Positions 33,901-48,900 of a stretch of 64,000 nucleotides of DNA are shown here, piece after piece. The notes beneath the pieces were generated by a model. The model was given only the letters and a program-made list of their open reading frames with translations. It had not been told where the DNA came from and made no database searches. A program made the translations under genes and the position numbers. The stretch's first letter is position 1. Every line of letters begins with the position of its first letter. Location of the stretch: assembly GCA_036365515.1 (NCBI GenBank), contig CM070876.1, positions 121,277,810 through 121,341,809 of the forward strand. Reading direction: 5' to 3'. Source of the stretch: Torymus aiolomorphi. Its lineage: Eukaryota; Arthropoda; Insecta; Hymenoptera; Torymidae.

Positions 33901-36900
33901 CCCGATTTTATAATTGGTTACGCATTCTGGCCATAAAACAATACCAGAAAAAAATTGGCGACCAAATTGAATCCCCGGAACACCCTTAAACAGTCGATTA
34001 TATAGGGGTGGAAGTGGAAAAAAAATTCTATTTTCGTTTCTATTAGTTTTTTCCCCGATTTTATAATTGGATACGCATTCTGGCCATAAAACAATACCAG
34101 AAAAAAATTGGCGACCAAATTGAATCCCCGCAACACCCTTAACCAGTCGATTATATAGGGGTAGAAGTGGAAAAAAAATTCTATTTTCGTTTCTTTTAGG
34201 TTTTTCCCCGATTTTATAATTGGATATGCATTCTGGCCATAAAACTGTACCAAAAAAAAATTGGCGACCAAATTGAATCCCCGGAACACCCTTAAAAAGT
34301 CGATTATATAGGGGTGGAAGTGGAAAAAAAATTCTATTTTCGTTTCTTTTAGTTTTTTCCCCGATTTTATAATTGGTTACGCATTCTGGCCATAAAACAA
34401 TACCAGAAAAAAATTGGCGACCAAATTGAATCCCCGGAACACCCTTAAAAAGTCGATTATATAGGGGTGGAAGTGGAAAAAACATTCTATTTTCGTTTCT
34501 TTTACTTTTTTCCGGGATTTTGTGATTGGTCACGCATCCTGGCCATAAAACAGTCCGAGAAAAAAATTGGCGGCCAAATTGAATCCGGGGAACACCCTTA
34601 AACAGCCGATTATATAGGGGTAGAAGTGGAAAACAAATTCTATTTTCGTTTCTTTTAGGTTTTTCCCCGATTTTATAATTGGATATGCATTCTGGCCATA
34701 AAACTGTACCAAAAAAAATTGGCGACCAAATTGAATCCCCGGAACACCCTTAAAAAGTCGATTATATAGGGGTGGAAGTGGAAAAAAATTCTATTTTCGT
34801 TTCTTTTAGTTTTTTCCCCGATTTTATAATTGGTTACGCATTCTGGCCATAAAACAATACCAGAAAAAATTGGCGACCAAATTGAATCCCCGGAACACCC
34901 TTAAACAGTCGATTATATAGGGGTAGAAGTGGAAAAAAATTCTATTTTCGTTTCTTTTAGGTTTTTCCCCGATTTTATAATTGGATATGCATTCTGGCCA
35001 TAAAACTGTACCAAAAAAAATTGGCGACCAAATTGAATTCCCGGAACACCCTTAAAAATTCGATTATATAGGGGTGGAAGTGGAAAATTCTATTTTCGTT
35101 TCTTTTAGTTTTTTCCCGATTTTATAATTGGTTACGCATTCTGGCCATAAAACAATACCAGAAAAAAATTGGCGACCAAATTGAATTCCCGGAACACCCT
35201 TAAAAATTCGATTATATAGGGGTGGAAGTGGAAAAAAATTCTATTTTCGTTTCTTTTAGTTTTTTCCCCGATTTTATAATTGGTTACGCATTCTGGCCAT
35301 AAAACAATACCAGAAAAAAATTGGCGACCAAATTGAATCCCCGGAACACCCTTAAAAAGTCGATTATATAGGGGTGGAAATGGAAAAAAAATTCTATTTT
35401 CGTTTCTTTTAGTTTTTTCCCCGATTTTATAATTGGTTACGCATTCTGGCCATAAAACAATACCAGAAAAAATTGGCGACCAAATTGAATCCCCGGAACA
35501 CCCTTAAACAGTCGATTATATAGGGGTAGAAGTGGAAAAAAATTCTATTTTCGTTTCTTTTAGGTTTTTCCCCGATTTTATAATTGGATATGCATTCTGG
35601 CCATAAAACTGTACCAAAAAAAAATTGGCGACCAAATTGAATCCCCGGAACACCCTTAAACAGTCGATTATATAGGGGTAGAAGTGGAAAAAAAATTCTA
35701 TTTTCGTTTCTTTTAGTTTTTTCCCCGATTTTATAATTGGTTACGCATTCTGGCCATAAAACAATACCAGAAAAAAATTGGCGACCAAATTGAATCCCCG
35801 GAACACCCTTAAACAGTCGATTATATAGGGGTAGAAGTGGAAAAAAAATTCTATTTTCGTTTCTTTTAGGTTTTTCCCCCATTTTATAATTGGATATGCA
35901 TTCTGGCCATAAAACTGTACCAAAAAAAAATTGGCGACCAAATTGAATTCCCGGAACACCCTTAAAAATTCGATTATATAGGGGTGGAAGTGGAAAAAAA
36001 ATTCTATTTTCGTTTCTTTTAGTTTTTTCCCCGATTTTATAATTGGTTACGCATTCTGGCCATAAAACAATACCAGAAAAAAATTGGCGACCAAATTGAA
36101 TCCCCGGAACACCCTTAAACAGTCGATTATATAGGGGTGGAAGTGGAAAAAAAATTCTATTTTCGTTTCTTTTAGGTTTTTCCCCGATTTTATAATTGGA
36201 TATGCATTCTGGCCATAAAACTGTACCAAAAAAAAATTGGCGACCAAATTGAATTCCCGGAACACCCTTAAAAATTCGATTATATAGGGGTGGAAGTGGA
36301 AAAAAAATTCTATTTTCGTTTCTTTTAGTTTTTTCCCCGATTTTATAATTGGTTACGCATTCTGGCCATAAAACAATACCAGAAAAAATTGGCGACCAAA
36401 TTGAATCCCCGGAACACCCTTAAACAGTCGATTATATAGGGGTGGAAGTGGAAAAAAAATTCTATTTTCGTTTCTTTTAGGTTTTTCCCCGATTTTATAA
36501 TTGGTTACACATTCTGGCCATAAAACTGTACCAAAAAAAAATTGGCGACCAAATTGAATCCCCGGAACACCCTTAAAAATTCGATTAGGGGTGGAAGTGG
36601 AAAAAAATTCTATTTTCGTTTCTTTTAGTTTTTTCCCCGATTTTATAATTGGTTACGCATTCTGGCCATAAAACAATACCAGAAAAAATTGGCGACCAAA
36701 TTGAATCCCCGGAACACCCTTAAAAAGTCGATTATATAGGGGTGGAAATGGAAAAAAAATTCTATTTTCGTTTCTTTTAGTTTTTTCCCCGATTTTATAA
36801 TTGGTTACGCATTCTGGCCATAAAACAATACCAGAAAAAATTGGCGACCAAATTGAATCCCCGGAACACCCTTAAACAGTCGATTATATAGGGGTAGAAG

Positions 36901-39900
36901 TGGAAAAAAAATTCTATTTTCGTTTCTTTTAGGTTTTTCCCCGATTTTATAATTGGATATGCATTCTGGCCATAAAACTGTACCAAAAAAAAATGGCGAC
37001 CAAATTGAATTCCCGGAACACCCTTAAAAATTCGATTATATAGGGGTGGAAGTGGAAAAAAATTCTATTTTCGTTTCTTTTAGTTTTTTCCCCGATTTTA
37101 TAATTGGTTACGCATTCTGGCCATAAAACAATACCAGAAAAAAATTGGCGACCAAATTGAATCCCCGGAACACCCTTAAACAGTCGATTATATAGGGGTA
37201 GAAGTGGAAAAAAAATTCTATTTTCGTTTCTTTTAGGTTTTTCCCCGATTTTATAATTGGATATGCATTCTGGCCATAAAACTGTACCAAAAAAAAATTG
37301 GCGACCAAATTGAATTCCCGGAACACCCTTAAAAATTCGATTACATAGGGATGGAAGTGGAAAAAAAATTCTATTTTCGTTTCTTTTAGTTTTTTCCCCG
37401 ATTTTATAATTGGTTACGCATTCTGGCCATAAAACAATACCAGAAAAAAATTGGCGACCAAATTGAATCCCCGGAACACCCTTAAACAGTCGATTATATA
37501 GGGGTGGAAGTGGAAAAAAAATTCTATTTTCGTTTCTTTTAGGTTTTTCCCCGATTTTATAATTGGATATGCATTCTGGCCATAAAACTGTACCAAAAAA
37601 AAATTGGCGATCAAATTGAATTCCCGGAACACACTTAAAAATTCGATTATATAGGGGTGGAAGTGGAAAAAAATTCTATTTTCGTTTCTTTTAGTTTTTT
37701 CCCCGATTTTATAATTGGTTACGCATTCTGGCCATAAAACAATACCAGAAAAAATTGGCGACCAAATTGAATCCCCGGAACACCCTTAAAAAGTCGATTA
37801 TATAGGGGTGGAAATGGAAAAAAATTCTATTTTCGTTTCTTTTAGTTTTTTCCCCGATTTTATAATTGGTTACGCATTCTGGCCATAAAACAATACCAGA
37901 AAAAATTGGCGACCAAATTGAATCCCCGGAACACCCTTAAACAGTCGATTATATAGGGGTAGAAGTGGAAAAAAATTCTATTTTCGTTTCTTTTAGGTTT
38001 TTCCCCGATTTTATAATTGGATATGCATTCTGGACATAAAACTGTACCAAAAAAAATTGGCGACCAAATTGAATCCCCGGAACACCCTTAAAAAGTCGAT
38101 TATATAGGGGTGGAAGTGGAAAAAAAATTCTATTTTCGTTTCTTTTAGTTTTTTCCCCGATTTTATAATTGGTTACGCATTCTGGCCATAAAACAATACC
38201 AGAAAAAAATTGGCGACCAAATTGAATCCCCGGAACACCCTTAAACAGTCGATTATATAGGGGTAGAAGTGGAAAAAAAATTCTATTTTCGTTTCTTTTA
38301 GGTTTTTCCCCGATTTTATAATTGGGTATGCATTCTGGCCATAAAACTGTACCAAAAAAAAATTGGCGACCAAATTGAATCCCCGGAACACCCTTAAAAA
38401 GTCGATTATATAGGGGAGGAAGTGGAAAAAAAATTCTATTTTCGTTTCTTTTAGTTTTTTCCCCGATTTTATAATTGGTTACGCATTCTGGCCATAAAAG
38501 TGTACCAAAAAAAAATTGGCGACCAAATTGAATCCCCGGAACACCCTTAAAAATTCGATTATATAGGGGTGGAAGTGGAAAAAAAATTCTATTTTCGTTT
38601 CTTTTAGTTTTTTCCCCGATTTTATAATTGGTTACGCATTCTGGCCATAAAACAATACCAGAAAAAATTGGCGACCAAATTGAATCCCCGGAACACCCTT
38701 AAACAGTCGATTATATAGGGGTAGAAGTGGAAAAAAAATTCTATTTTCGTTTCTTTTAGGTTTTTCCCCGATTTTATAATTGGATATGCATTCTGGCCAT
38801 AAAACTGTACCAAAAAAAAATTGGCGACCAAATTGAATTCCCGGAACACCCTTAAAAATTCGATTATATAGGGGTGGAAGTGGAAAAAAAATTCTATTTT
38901 CGTTTCTTTTAGTTTTTTCCCCGATTTTATAATTGGTTACGCATTCTGGCCATAAAACAATACCAGGAAAAAATTGGCGTCCAAATTGAATCCCCGGAAC
39001 ACCCTTAAACAGTCGATTATATAGGGGTGGAAGTGGAAAAAAAATTCTATTTTCGTTTCTTTTAGGTTTTTCCCCGATTTTATAATTGGATATGCATTCT
39101 GGCCATAAAACTGTACCAAAAAAAATGGCGACCAAATTGAATTCCCGGAACACCCTTAAAAATTCGATTATATAGGGGTGGAAGTGGAAAAAAATTCTAT
39201 TTTCGTTTCTTTTAGTTTTTTCCCCGATTTTATGATTGGTTACGCATTCTGGCCATAAAACAATACCAGAAAAAATTGGCGACCAAATTGAATCCCCGGA
39301 ACACCCTTAAACAGTCGATTATATAGGGGTAGAAGTGGAAAAAAATTCTATTTTCGTTTCTTTTAGGTTTTTCCCCGATTTTATAATTGGATATGCATTC
39401 TGGCCATAAAACTGTACCAAAAAAAAATGGCGACCAAATTGAATTCCCGGAACACCCTTAAAAATTCGATTATATAGGGGTGGAAGTGGAAAAAAAATTC
39501 TATTTTCGTTTCTTTTAGTTTTTTCCCCGATTTTATAATTGGTTACGCATTCTGGCCATAAAACAATACCAGAAAAAAATTGGCGACCAAATTGAATCCC
39601 CGGAACACCCTTAAACAGTCGATTATATAGGGGTAGAAGTGGAAAAAAAATTCTATTTTCGTTTCTTTTAGGTTTTTCCCCGATTTTATAATTGGATATG
39701 CATTCTGGCCATAAAACTGTACCAAAAAAAAATTAACGACCAAATTGAATCCCCGGAACACCCTTAAAAAGTCGATTATATAGGGGTGGAAGTGGAAAAA
39801 AAATTCTATTTTCGTTTCTTTTAGTTTTTTCCCCGATTTTATAATTGGTTACGCATTCTGGCCATAAAACAATACCAGAAAAAAATTGGCGACCAAATTG

Positions 39901-42900
39901 AATCCCCGGAACACCCTTAAACAGTCGATTATATAGGGGTAGAAGTGGAAAAAAAATTCTATTTTCGTTTCTTTTAATTTTTCCCCGATTTTATAATTGG
40001 ATATGCATTCTGGCCATAAAACTGTACCAAAAAAAAATTGGCGACCAAATTGAATCCCCGGAACACCCTTAAAAATTCGATTATATAGGGGTGGAAGTGG
40101 AAAAAAAATTCTATTTTCGTTTCTTTTAGTTTTTTCCCCGATTTTATAATTGGTTACGCATTCTGGCCATAAAACAATACCAGAAAAAAATTGGCGACCA
40201 AATTGAATCCCCGGAACACCCTTAAACAGTCGATTATATAGGGGTGGAAATGGAAAAAAATTCTATTTTCGTTTCTTTTAGGTTTTTCCCCGATTTTATA
40301 ATTGGATATGCATTCTGGCCATAAAACTGTACCAAAAAAAAATGGCGACCAAATTGAATTCCCGGAACACCCTTAAAAATTCGATTATATAGGGGTGGAA
40401 GTGGAAAAAAAATTCTATTTTCGTTTCTTTTAGTTTTTTCCCCGATTTTATAATTGGTTACGCATTCTGGCCATAAAACAATACCAGGAAAAAATTGGCG
40501 ACCAAATTGAATCCCCGGAACACCCTTAAACAGTCGATTATATAGGGGTGGAAGTGGAAAAAAAATTCTATTTTCGTTTCTTTTAGGTTTTTCCCCGATT
40601 TTATAATTGGATATGCATTCTGGCCATAAAACTGTACCAAAAAAAAATGGCGACCAAATTGAATTCCCGGAACACCCTTAAAAATTCGATTATATAGGGG
40701 TGGAAGTGGAAAAAAAATTCTATTTTCGTTTCTTTTAGTTTTTTCCCCGATTTTATAATTGGTTACGCATTCTGGCCATAAAACAATACCAGAAAAAAAT
40801 TGGCGACCAAATTGAATCCCCGGAACACCCTTAAACAGTCGATTATATAGGGGTAGAAGTGGAAAAAAAATTCTATTTTCGTTTCTTTTAGGTTTTTCCC
40901 CGATTTTATAATTGGATATGCATTCTGGCCATAAAACTGTACCAAAAAAAAATTGGCGACCAAATTGTATCCCCGGAACACCCTTAAAAAGTCGATTATA
41001 TAGGGGTGGAAGTGGAAAAAAAATTCTATTTTCGTTTCTTTTAGTTTTTTCCCCGATTTTATAATTGGTTACGCATTCTGGCCATAAAACAATACCAGAA
41101 AAAAATTGGCGACCAAATTGAATCCCCGGAACACCCTTAAACAGTCGATTATATAGGGGTAGAAGTGGAAAAAAATTCTATTTTCGTTTTTTTTAGGTTT
41201 TTCCCCGATTTTATAATTGGATATGCATTCTGGCCATAAAACTGTACCAAAAAAAAATTGGCGACCAAATTGAATTCCCGGAACACCCTTAAAAATTCGA
41301 TTATATAGGGGTGGAAGTGGAAAAAAAAAATTCTATTTTCGTTTCTTTTAGTTTTTTCCCCGATTTTATAATTGGTTACGCATTCTGGCCATAAAACAAT
41401 ACCAGAAAAAATTGGCGACCAAATTGAATCCCCGGAACACCCTTAAAAATTCGATTATATAGGGGTGGAAGTGGAAAAAAATTCTATTTTCGTTTCTTTT
41501 AGTTTTTTCCCCGATTTTATAATTGGTTACGCATTCTGGCCATAAAACAATACCAGAAAAAAATTGGCGACCAAATTGAATCCCCGGAACACCCTTAAAC
41601 AGTCGATTATATAGGGGTAGAAGTGGAAAAAAAATTCTATTTTCGTTTCTTTTAGGTTTTTCCCCGATTTTATAATTGGATATGCATTCTGGCCATAAAA
41701 CTGTACCAAAAAAAAATTGGCGACCAAATTGAATTCCCGGAACACCCTTAAAAATTCGATTATATAGGGGCGGAAGTGGAAAAAAAATTCTATTTTCGTT
41801 TCTTTTAGTTTTTTCCCCGATTTTATAATGGTTACGCATTCTGGCCATAAAACAATACCAGAAAAAAATTGGCGACCAAATTGAATCCCCGGAACACCCT
41901 TAAAAATTCGATTATATAGGGGTGGAAGTGGAAAAAAAATTCTATTTTCGTTTCTTTTAGTTTTTTCCCCGATTTTATAATTGGTTACGCATTCTGGCCA
42001 TAAAACAATACCAGAAAAAAATTGGCGACCAAATTGAATCCCCGGAACACCCTTAAACAGTCGATTATATAGGGGTAGAAGTGGAAAAAAAATTCTATTT
42101 TCGTTTCTTTTAGGTTTTTCCCCGATTTTATAATTGGATATGCTTTCTGGCCATAAAACTGTACCAAAAAAAATTGGCGACCAAATTGAATTCCCGGAAC
42201 ACCCTTAAAAATTCGATTATATAGGGGTGGAAGTGGAAAAAAATTCTATTTTCGTTTCTTTTAGTTTTTTCCCCGATTTTATAATTGGTTACGCATTCTG
42301 GCCATAAAACAATACCAGAAAAAATTGGCGACCAAATTGAATCCCCGGAACACCCTTAAACAGTCGATTATATAGGGGTAGAAGTGGAAAAAAATTCTAT
42401 TTTCGTTTCTTTTAGGTTTTTCCCGATTTTATAATTGGGTATGCATTCTGGCCATAAAACTGTACCAAAAAAAATTGGCGACCAAATTGAATCCCGGAAC
42501 ACCCTTAAAAAGTCGATTATATAGGGGAGGAAGTGGAAAAAAAATTCTATTTTCGTTTCTTTTAGTTTTTTCCCCGATTTTATAATTGGTTACGCATTCT
42601 GGCCATAAAAGTGTACCAAAAAAAAATTGGCGACCAAATTGAATCCCCGGAACACCCTTAAAAATTCGATTATATAGGGGTGGAAGTGGAAAAAAAATTC
42701 TATTTTCGTTTCTTTTAGTTTTTTCCCCGATTTTATAATTGGTTACGCATTCTGGCCATAAAACAATACCAGAAAAAAATTGGCGACCAAATTGAATCCC
42801 CGGAACACCCTTAAACAGTCGATTATATAGGGGTAGAAGTGGAAAAAAAATTCTATTTTCGTTTCTTTTAGGTTTTTCCCCGATTTTATAATTGGATATG

Positions 42901-45900
42901 CATTCTGGCCATAAAACTGTACCAAAAAAAAATTGGCGACCAAATTGAATTCCCGGAACACCCTTAAAAATTCGATTATATAGGGGTGGAAGTGGAAAAA
43001 AAATTCTATTTTCGTTTCTTTTAGTTTTTTCCCCGATTTTATAATTGGTTACGCATTCTGGCCATAAAACAATACCAGGAAAAAATTGGCGTCCAAATTG
43101 AATCCCCGGAACACCCTTAAACAGTCGATTATATAGGGGTGGAAGTGGAAAAAAAATTCTATTTTCGTTTCTTTTAGGTTTTTGTACGATTTTATAATTT
43201 GATATGCAGTCTGGACATAACACTGTCCCCAAAAAAAATGGCGACCAAATTGAATTCCCGGAACACCCTTAAAAATTCGATTATATAGGGGTGGAAGTGG
43301 AAAAAAATTCTATTTTCGTTTCTTTTAGTTTTTTCCCCGATTTTATGATTGGTTACGCATTCTGGCCATAAAACAATACCAGAAAAAATTGGCGACCAAA
43401 TTGAATCCCCGGAACACCCTTAAACAGTCGATTATATAGGGGTAGAAGTGGAAAAAAATTCTATTTTCGTTTCTTTTAGGTTTTTCCCCGATTTTATAAT
43501 TGGATATGCATTCTGGCCATAAAACTGTACCAAAAAAAATTGGCGACCAAATTGAATTCCCGGAACACCCTTAAAAATTCGATTATATAGGGGTGGAAGT
43601 GGAAAAAAATTCTATTTTCGTTTCTTTTAGTTTTTTCCCCGATTTTATAATTGGTTACGCATTCTGGCCATAAAACAATACCAGAAAAAATTGGCGACCA
43701 AATTGAATCCCCGGAACACCCTTAAACAGTCGATTATATAGGGGTAGAAGTGGAAAAAAAATTCTATTTTCGTTTCTTTTAGGTTTTTCCCCGATTTTAT
43801 AATTGGATATGCATTCTGGCCATAAAACTGTACCAAAAAAAATTAACGACCAAATTGAATCCCCGGAACACCCTTAAAAAGTCGATTATATAGGGGTGGA
43901 AGTGGAAAAAAATTCTATTTTCGTTTCTTTTAGTTTTTTCCCCGATTTTATAATTGGTTACGCATTCTGGCCATAAAACAATACCAGAAAAAATTGGCGA
44001 CCAAATTGAATCCCCGGAACACCCTTAAACAGTCGATTATATAGGGGTAGAAGTGGAAAAAAAATTCTATTTTCGTTTCTTTTAATTTTTCCCCGATTTT
44101 ATAATTGGATATGCATTCTGGCCATAAAACTGTACCAAAAAAAAATTGGCGACCAAATTGAATCCCCGGAACACCCTTAAAAATTCGATTATATAGGGGT
44201 GGAAGTGGAAAAAAAATTCTATTTTCGTTTCTTTTAGTTTTTTCCCCGATTTTATAATTGGTTACGCATTCTGGCCATAAAACAATACCAGAAAAAAATT
44301 GGCGACCAAATTGAATCCCCGGAACACCCTTAAACAGTCGATTATATAGGGGTGGAAATGGAAAAAAAATTCTATTTTCGTTTCTTTTAGGTTTTTCCCC
44401 GATTTTATAATTGGATATGCATTCTGGCCATAAAACTGTACCAAAAAAAAATTGGCGACCAAATTGAATTCCCGGAACACCCTTAAAAATTCGATTATAT
44501 AGGGGTGGAAGTGGAAAAAAAATTCTATTTTCGTTTCTTTTAGTTTTTTCCCCGATTTTATAATTGGTTACGCATTCTGGCCATAAAACAATACCAGGAA
44601 AAAATTGGCGACCAAATTGAATCCCCGGAACACCCTTAAAGAGTCGATTATATAGGGGTGGAAGTGGAAAAAAAATTCTATTTTCGTTTCTTTTAGGTTT
44701 TTCCCCGATTTTATAATTGGATATGCATTCTGGCCATAAAACTGTACCAAAAAAAAATGGCGACCAAATTGAATTCCCGGAACACCCTTAAAAATTCGAT
44801 TATATAGGGGTGGAAGTGGAAAAAAAATTCTATTTTCGTTTCTTTTAGTTTTTTCCCCGATTTTATAATTGGTTACGCATTCTGGCCATAAAACAATACC
44901 AGAAAAAAATTGGCGACCAAATTGAATCCCCGGAACACCCTTAAACAGTCGATTATATAGGGGTAGAAGTGGAAAAAAAATTCTATTTTCGTTTCTTTTA
45001 GGTTTTTCCCCGATTTTATAATTGGATATGCATTCTGGCCATAAAACTGTACCAAAAAAAAATTGGCGACCAAATTGTATCCCCGGAACACCCTTAAAAA
45101 GTCGATTATATAGGGGTGGAAGTGGAAAAAAATTCTATTTTCGTTCTTTTAGTTTTTTCCCGATTTTATAATTGGTTACGCATTCTGGCCATAAAACAAT
45201 ACCAGAAAAAATTGGCGACCAAATTGAATCCCCGGAACACCCTTAAACAGTCGATTATATAGGGGTAGAAGTGGAAAAAAATTCTATTTTCGTTTCTTTT
45301 AGGTTTTTCCCCGATTTTATAATTGGATATGCATTCTGGCCATAAAACTGTACCAAAAAAAATTGGCGACCAAATTGAATTCCCGGAACACCCTTAAAAA
45401 TTCGATTATATAGGGGTGGAAGTGGAAAAAAAATTCTATTTTCGTTTCTTTTAGTTTTTTCCCCGATTTTATAATTGGATATGCATTCTGGCCATAAAAC
45501 TGTACCAAAAAAAAATTGGCGACCAAATTGAATTCCCGGAACACCCTTAAAAATTCGATTATATAGGGGTGGAAGTGGAAAAAAAATTCTATTTTCGTTT
45601 CTTTTAGTTTTTTCCCCGATTTTATAATTGGTTACGCATTCTGGCCATAAAACAATACCAGGAAAAAATTGGCGACCAAATTGAATCCCCGGAACACCCT
45701 TAAAGAGTCGATTATATAGGGGTGGAAGTGGAAAAAAAATTCTATTTTCGTTTCTTTTAGGTTTTTCCCCGATTTTATAATTGGATATGCATTCTGGCCA
45801 TAAAACTGTACCAAAAAAAAATGGCGACCAAATTGAATTCCCGGAACACCCTTAAAAATTCGATTATATAGGGGTGGAAGTGGAAAAAAAATTCTATTTT

Positions 45901-48900
45901 CGTTTCTTTTAGTTTTTTCCCCGATTTTATGATTGGTTACGCATTCTGGCCATAAAACAATACCAGAAAAAAATTGGCGACCAAATTGAATCCCCGGAAC
46001 ACCCTTAAACAGTCGATTATATAGGGGTAGAAGTGGAAAAAAAATTCTATTTTCGTTTCTTTTAGGTTTTTCCCCGATTTTATAATTGGATATGCATTCT
46101 GGCCATAAAACTGTACCAAAAAAAATTGGCGACCAAATTGTATCCCCGGAACACCCTTAAAAAGTCGATTATATAGGGGTGGAAGTGGAAAAAAAATTCT
46201 ATTTTCGTTTCTTTTAGTTTTTTCCCCGATTTTATAATTGGTTACGCATTCTGGCCATAAAACAATACCAGAAAAAAATTGGCGACCAAATTGAATCCCC
46301 GGAACACCCTTAAACAGTCGATTATATAGGGGTAGAAGTGGAAAAAAAATTCTATTTTCGTTTCTTTTAGGTTTTTCCCCGATTTTATAATTGGATATGC
46401 ATTCTGGCCATAAAACTGTACCAAAAAAAAATTGGCGACCAAATTGAATTCCCGGAACACCCTTAAAAATTCGATTATATAGGGGTGGAAGTGGAAAAAA
46501 AATTCTATTTTCGTTTCTTTTAGTTTTTTCCCCGATTTTATAATTGGTTACGCATTCTGGCCATAAAACAATACCAGAAAAAAATTGGCGACCAAATTGA
46601 ATCCCCGGAACACCCTTAAAAATTCGATTATATAGGGGTGGAAGTGGAAAAAAAATTCTATTTTCGTTTCTTTTAGTTTTTTTCCCGATTTTATAATTGG
46701 TTACGCATTCTGGCCATAAAACAATACCAGAAAAAATTGGCGACCAAATTGTATCCCCGGAACACCCTTAAACAGTCGATTATATAGGGGTAGAAGTGGA
46801 AAAAAAATTCTATTTTCGTTTCTTTTAGGTTTTTCCCCGATTTTATAATTGGATATGCATTCTGGCCATAAAACTGTACCAAAAAAAAATTGGCGACCAA
46901 ATTGAATTCCCGGAACACCCTTAAAAATTCGATTATATAGGGGTGGAAGTGGAAAAAAAATTCTATTTTCGTTTCTTTTAGTTTTTTCCCCGATTTTATA
47001 ATGGTTACGCATTCTGGCCATAAAACAATACCAGAAAAAAATTGGCGACCAAATTGAATCCCCGGAACACCCTTAAAAATTCGATTATATAGGGGTGGAA
47101 GTGGAAAAAAAATTCTATTTTCGTTTCTTTTAGTTTTTTCCCCGATTTTATAATTGGTTACGCATTCTGGCCATAAAACAATACCAGAAAAAAATTGGCG
47201 ACCAAATTGAATCCCCGGAACACCCTTAAACAGTCGATTATATAGGGGTAGAAGTGGAAAAAAAATTCTATTTTCGTTTCTTTTAGGTTTTTCCCCGATT
47301 TTATAATTGGATATGCTTTCTGGCCATAAAACTGTACCAAAAAAAAATTGGCGACCAAATTGAATTCCCGGAACACCCTTAAAAATTCGATTATATAGGG
47401 GTGGAAGTGGAAAAAAAATTCTATTTTCGTTTCTTTTAGTTTTTTCCCCGATTTTATAATTGGTTACGCATTCTGGCCATAAAACAATACCAGAAAAAAA
47501 TTGGCGACCAAATTGAATCCCCGGAACACCCTTAAAAAGTCGATTATATAGGGGTGGAAGTGGAAAAAAAATTCTATTTTCGTTTCTTTTAGTTTTTTCC
47601 CCGATTTTATAATTGGTTACGCATTCTGGCCATAAAACAATACCAGAAAAAAATTGGCGACCAAATTGAATCCCCGGAACACCCTTAAACAGTCGATTAT
47701 ATAGGGGTAGAAGTGGAAAAAAAATTCTATTTTCGTTTCTTTTAGGTTTTTCCCCGATTTTATAATTGGATATGCATTCTGGCCATAAAACTGTACCAAA
47801 AAAAAAATTAACGACCAAATTGAATCCCCGGAACACCCTTAAAAAGTCGATTATATAGGGGTGGAAGTGGAAAAAAAATTCTATTTTCGTTTCTTTTAGT
47901 TTTTTCCCCGATTTTATAATTGGTTACGCATTCTGGCCATAAAACAATACCAGAAAAAAATTGGCGACCAAATTAAATCCCCGGAACACCCTTAAACAGT
48001 CGATTATATAGGGGTTGAAGTGGAAAAAAAATTCTATTTTCGTTTCTTTTAGGTTTTTCCCCGATTTTATAATTGGATATGCATTCTGGCCATAAAACTG
48101 TACCAAAAAAAAATTGGCGACCAAATTGAATCCCGGGAACACCCTTAAAAATTCGATTATATAGGGGTGGAAGTGGAAAAAAAATTCTATTTTCGTTTCT
48201 TTTAGTTTTTTCCCCGATTTTATAATTGGTTACGCATTCTGGCCATAAAACTGTACCAAAAAAAAATTGGCGATCAAATTGAATCCCCGGAACACCCTTA
48301 GAAAGTCGATTATATAGGGGTGGAAGTGGAAAAAAAATTCTATTTTCGTTTCTTTTAGGTTTTTCCCCGATTTTATAATTGGATATGCATTCTGGCCATA
48401 AAACTGTACCAAAAAAAAATTGGCGACCAAATTGAATCCCCGGAACACCCTTAAACAGTCGATTATATAGGGGTAGAAGTGGAAAAAAAATTCTATTTTC
48501 GTTTCTTTTAGGTTTTTCCCCGATTTTATAATTGGTTACGCATTCTGGCCATAAAACTGTAGCAAAAAAAAATTGGCGACCAAATTGAATCCCCGGAACA
48601 CCTGTAAAAAGTCGATTATATAGGGGTGGAAGTGGAAAAAAAATTCTATTTTCGTTTCTTTTAGGTTTTTCCCCGATTTTATAATTGGATATGCATTCTG
48701 GCCATAAAACTGTACCAAAAAAAAATTGGCGACCAAATTGAATCCCCGGAACACCCTTAAACAGTCGATTATATAGGGGTAGATGTGGAAAAAAAATTCT
48801 ATTTTCGTTTCTTTTAGGTTTTTCCCCGATTTTATAATTGGATATGCATTCTGGCCATAAAACTGTACCAAAAAAAAATTGGCGACCAAATTGAATCCCC

